NCBI RefSeq assembly: GCF_025639885.1
Contig: NZ_CP106738.1
Location: 2,666,001-2,730,000, forward strand
DNA: 64,000 nt
Source of the DNA: Roseovarius pelagicus
Lineage (GTDB): Bacteria > Pseudomonadota > Alphaproteobacteria > Rhodobacterales > Rhodobacteraceae
Direction of reading: 5' to 3'
Position 1 is the first letter of the stretch. Every line of letters begins with the position of its first letter. Of the stretch, positions 63,071 through 64,000 are shown piece after piece. The notes under the pieces are model-generated. The model did not search any database. It was given only the letters and a program-made list of their open reading frames with translations, and had not been told where the DNA came from. The translations under genes were made by a program, and so were the position numbers.

Positions 63071-64000
63071 ATGGGCATTTCAGAATTGCGGCAGCTGGAC
63101 ACGCGGTCTCTGAAATCTGCCGGGGCGCTCTGTGATCTGGGGCTGAATCTCGTGCGCGCCGGCACCATCAGCAGTTCAGATGCGGCGCTGGCGCAACTGG
63201 TTCAGAGCCATTGTGATGCGTCACTGGAAAGGGTGCTGGAAGCCGAGGGGTTGGCCGGTTCTGCTGATCTGTTGGCTGCGCAAGCACGCCGGGCGAATAC
63301 CACTCTCATTGAGGGCTCAGAACTCGCTGCCAGTGCTGCCGTTCTGCCGGGTGTCGATCCGCGCCTGTTGCTGAAACATGCTGCCGTGCCGATCGCGCAG
63401 TCCGATGCAGTATCTGCTTTGGCCGTGTCCACACCAGATACATTGCGCGCGTTCGAAGGCATGTTGCCCGATAGTGTCACGCGCCTGCCGCTGGTGATCG
63501 CTCCGCGCCGCGATATTCAGGACCGGGTTGCGAACCTAAACAGAGCCGCACTGACAAAAGCCGCACAAGCGCGGGTCCCCGAGCACGAGAGTTTTCGGAC
63601 ATGGCGCGCCAATCCGCTGCGACGGCTGTGCGTGACGTTGGGGGCGATGACACTTTGCCTGATGCTAACCTTTTTCTTTCCGACCATTGTGTTCGCTGCG
63701 TTCGCGGGATGGGCCGCATTGACGCTGGTCGTGTCGTTCGGGTTGCGTGTCTCTGCGTTGATTGCGCGCATGGCACTGGGGCCTGTCGAAGAAGACGCTC
63801 CGACTGTATCACCGACGCAGAAACTGCCGAAAGTGTCGGTGCTGGTTCCGCTTTTTCAAGAGACCGAAATCGCTCATGCTCTGGTCACGCGGCTGACACG
63901 GCTGACCTATCCCAAATGTCTGCTCGACGTCATTCTGGTGCTGGAGGAAAACGACACGACTACGCGGCAGACCTTGGCAGAAATTGATCTGCCGCCGTGG
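63071..64000 (+). CDS. Membrane glycosyltransferase, family 2, with T2SS-E-like N-domain (3' end outside window)
   Basis: The frame is open from ATG 63071 through the last base (310 codons visible). Residues 1-170 resemble the MshEN/T2SSE N-terminal domain (a three-helix part with ALAQLVQSHCDASLERVLEAEGL, then VDPRLLLKHAAVPIAQSDAVSALAVSTPDTLRAFEGM). Two membrane helices follow (about 190-240, LCVTLGAMTLCLMLTFFFPTIVF). The family 2 glycosyltransferase domain begins at KVSVLVPLFQETEIAHALVTRLTRLTYPK. The product is probably a cell-surface polysaccharide. The perfect CtrA-type box upstream suggests cell-cycle-linked expression. Confidence 0.8.
   Translation, partial: MGISELRQLDTRSLKSAGALCDLGLNLVRAGTISSSDAALAQLVQSHCDASLERVLEAEGLAGSADLLAAQARRANTTLIEGSELAASAAVLPGVDPRLLLKHAAVPIAQSDAVSALAVSTPDTLRAFEGMLPDSVTRLPLVIAPRRDIQDRVANLNRAALTKAAQARVPEHESFRTWRANPLRRLCVTLGAMTLCLMLTFFFPTIVFAAFAGWAALTLVVSFGLRVSALIARMALGPVEEDAPTVSPTQKLPKVSVLVPLFQETEIAHALVTRLTRLTYPKCLLDVILVLEENDTTTRQTLAEIDLPPW

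Overview
The window is a chromosomal segment of an alphaproteobacterium of the order Rhodobacterales, most likely the Roseobacter group. This rests on gene content and order rather than a database match: a FlaF/FlbT-type flagellar cluster, CtrA-like boxes (TTAA-N7-TTAA variants) in front of flagellar genes, the order mutM / ubiE-ubiB / ech / rpsT / dnaA / dnaN / recF / gyrB, and a split glutamate-synthase-like operon next to a type III glutamine synthetase. Almost everything is chromosomal housekeeping or motility. I see no rRNA, tRNA, CRISPR array, insertion sequence or prophage.

Layout. (1) 1-5942: the end of a branched-chain amino-acid-type (Liv) ABC transporter operon (unknown partial gene, livM, substrate-binding protein, livF), an unknown protein made of two tandem copies of one domain, and a phenylacetate-CoA-ligase-like protein. 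(2) 5969-40458: about 34 kb of flagellar genes. A periplasmic peptidoglycan-binding protein and motB precede hook/filament genes flgE-K-L-I. A minus-strand block fliF-fliH-fliN-fliP faces a plus-strand block fliL-(unknown)-motE-like-motA-(AMIN-like protein)-(lytic transglycosylase)-flhA-fliR-flhB-(fliJ-like). A minus-strand basal body operon runs flgB-flgC-fliE-fliQ-flgF-flgG-flgA-flgH-(second fliL). Then come fliI, a DUF1217 protein, flbT-flaF, flagellin, flgN-like, flgJ-like, fliK and flgD. FliG, FliM, FliO, FliD, a flagellar sigma factor and chemotaxis genes are not in the window. (3) 40459-41577: two nearly identical tandem cassettes, each a 66-residue secreted small protein followed by its own terminator. 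(4) 41607-53037: ubiB-ubiE, a frameshifted mutM, enoyl-CoA hydratase, rpsT, dnaA, dnaN, recF, gyrB. (5) 53061-62761: a nitrogen-compound cluster with N-carbamoylputrescine amidase, an arginine-deiminase/amidinotransferase-fold enzyme, a GlxA-type AraC regulator, a DMT transporter, a GlnT/GmaS-type glutamine synthetase, a three-subunit glutamate-synthase-like enzyme and a cupin regulator. (6) 63071-64000: the start of a membrane glycosyltransferase behind a perfect CtrA-type box.

Points most worth attention: the duplicated small-protein cassette; a frameshift in fliK at a G6T slippery-type run; a one-base insertion that breaks mutM; a long palindrome just upstream of dnaN; and the nitrogen cluster, whose enzyme combination would fit scavenging of methylated guanidino compounds or agmatine (a hypothesis). 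Function calls rest on motifs and synteny read by eye; no searches were run.
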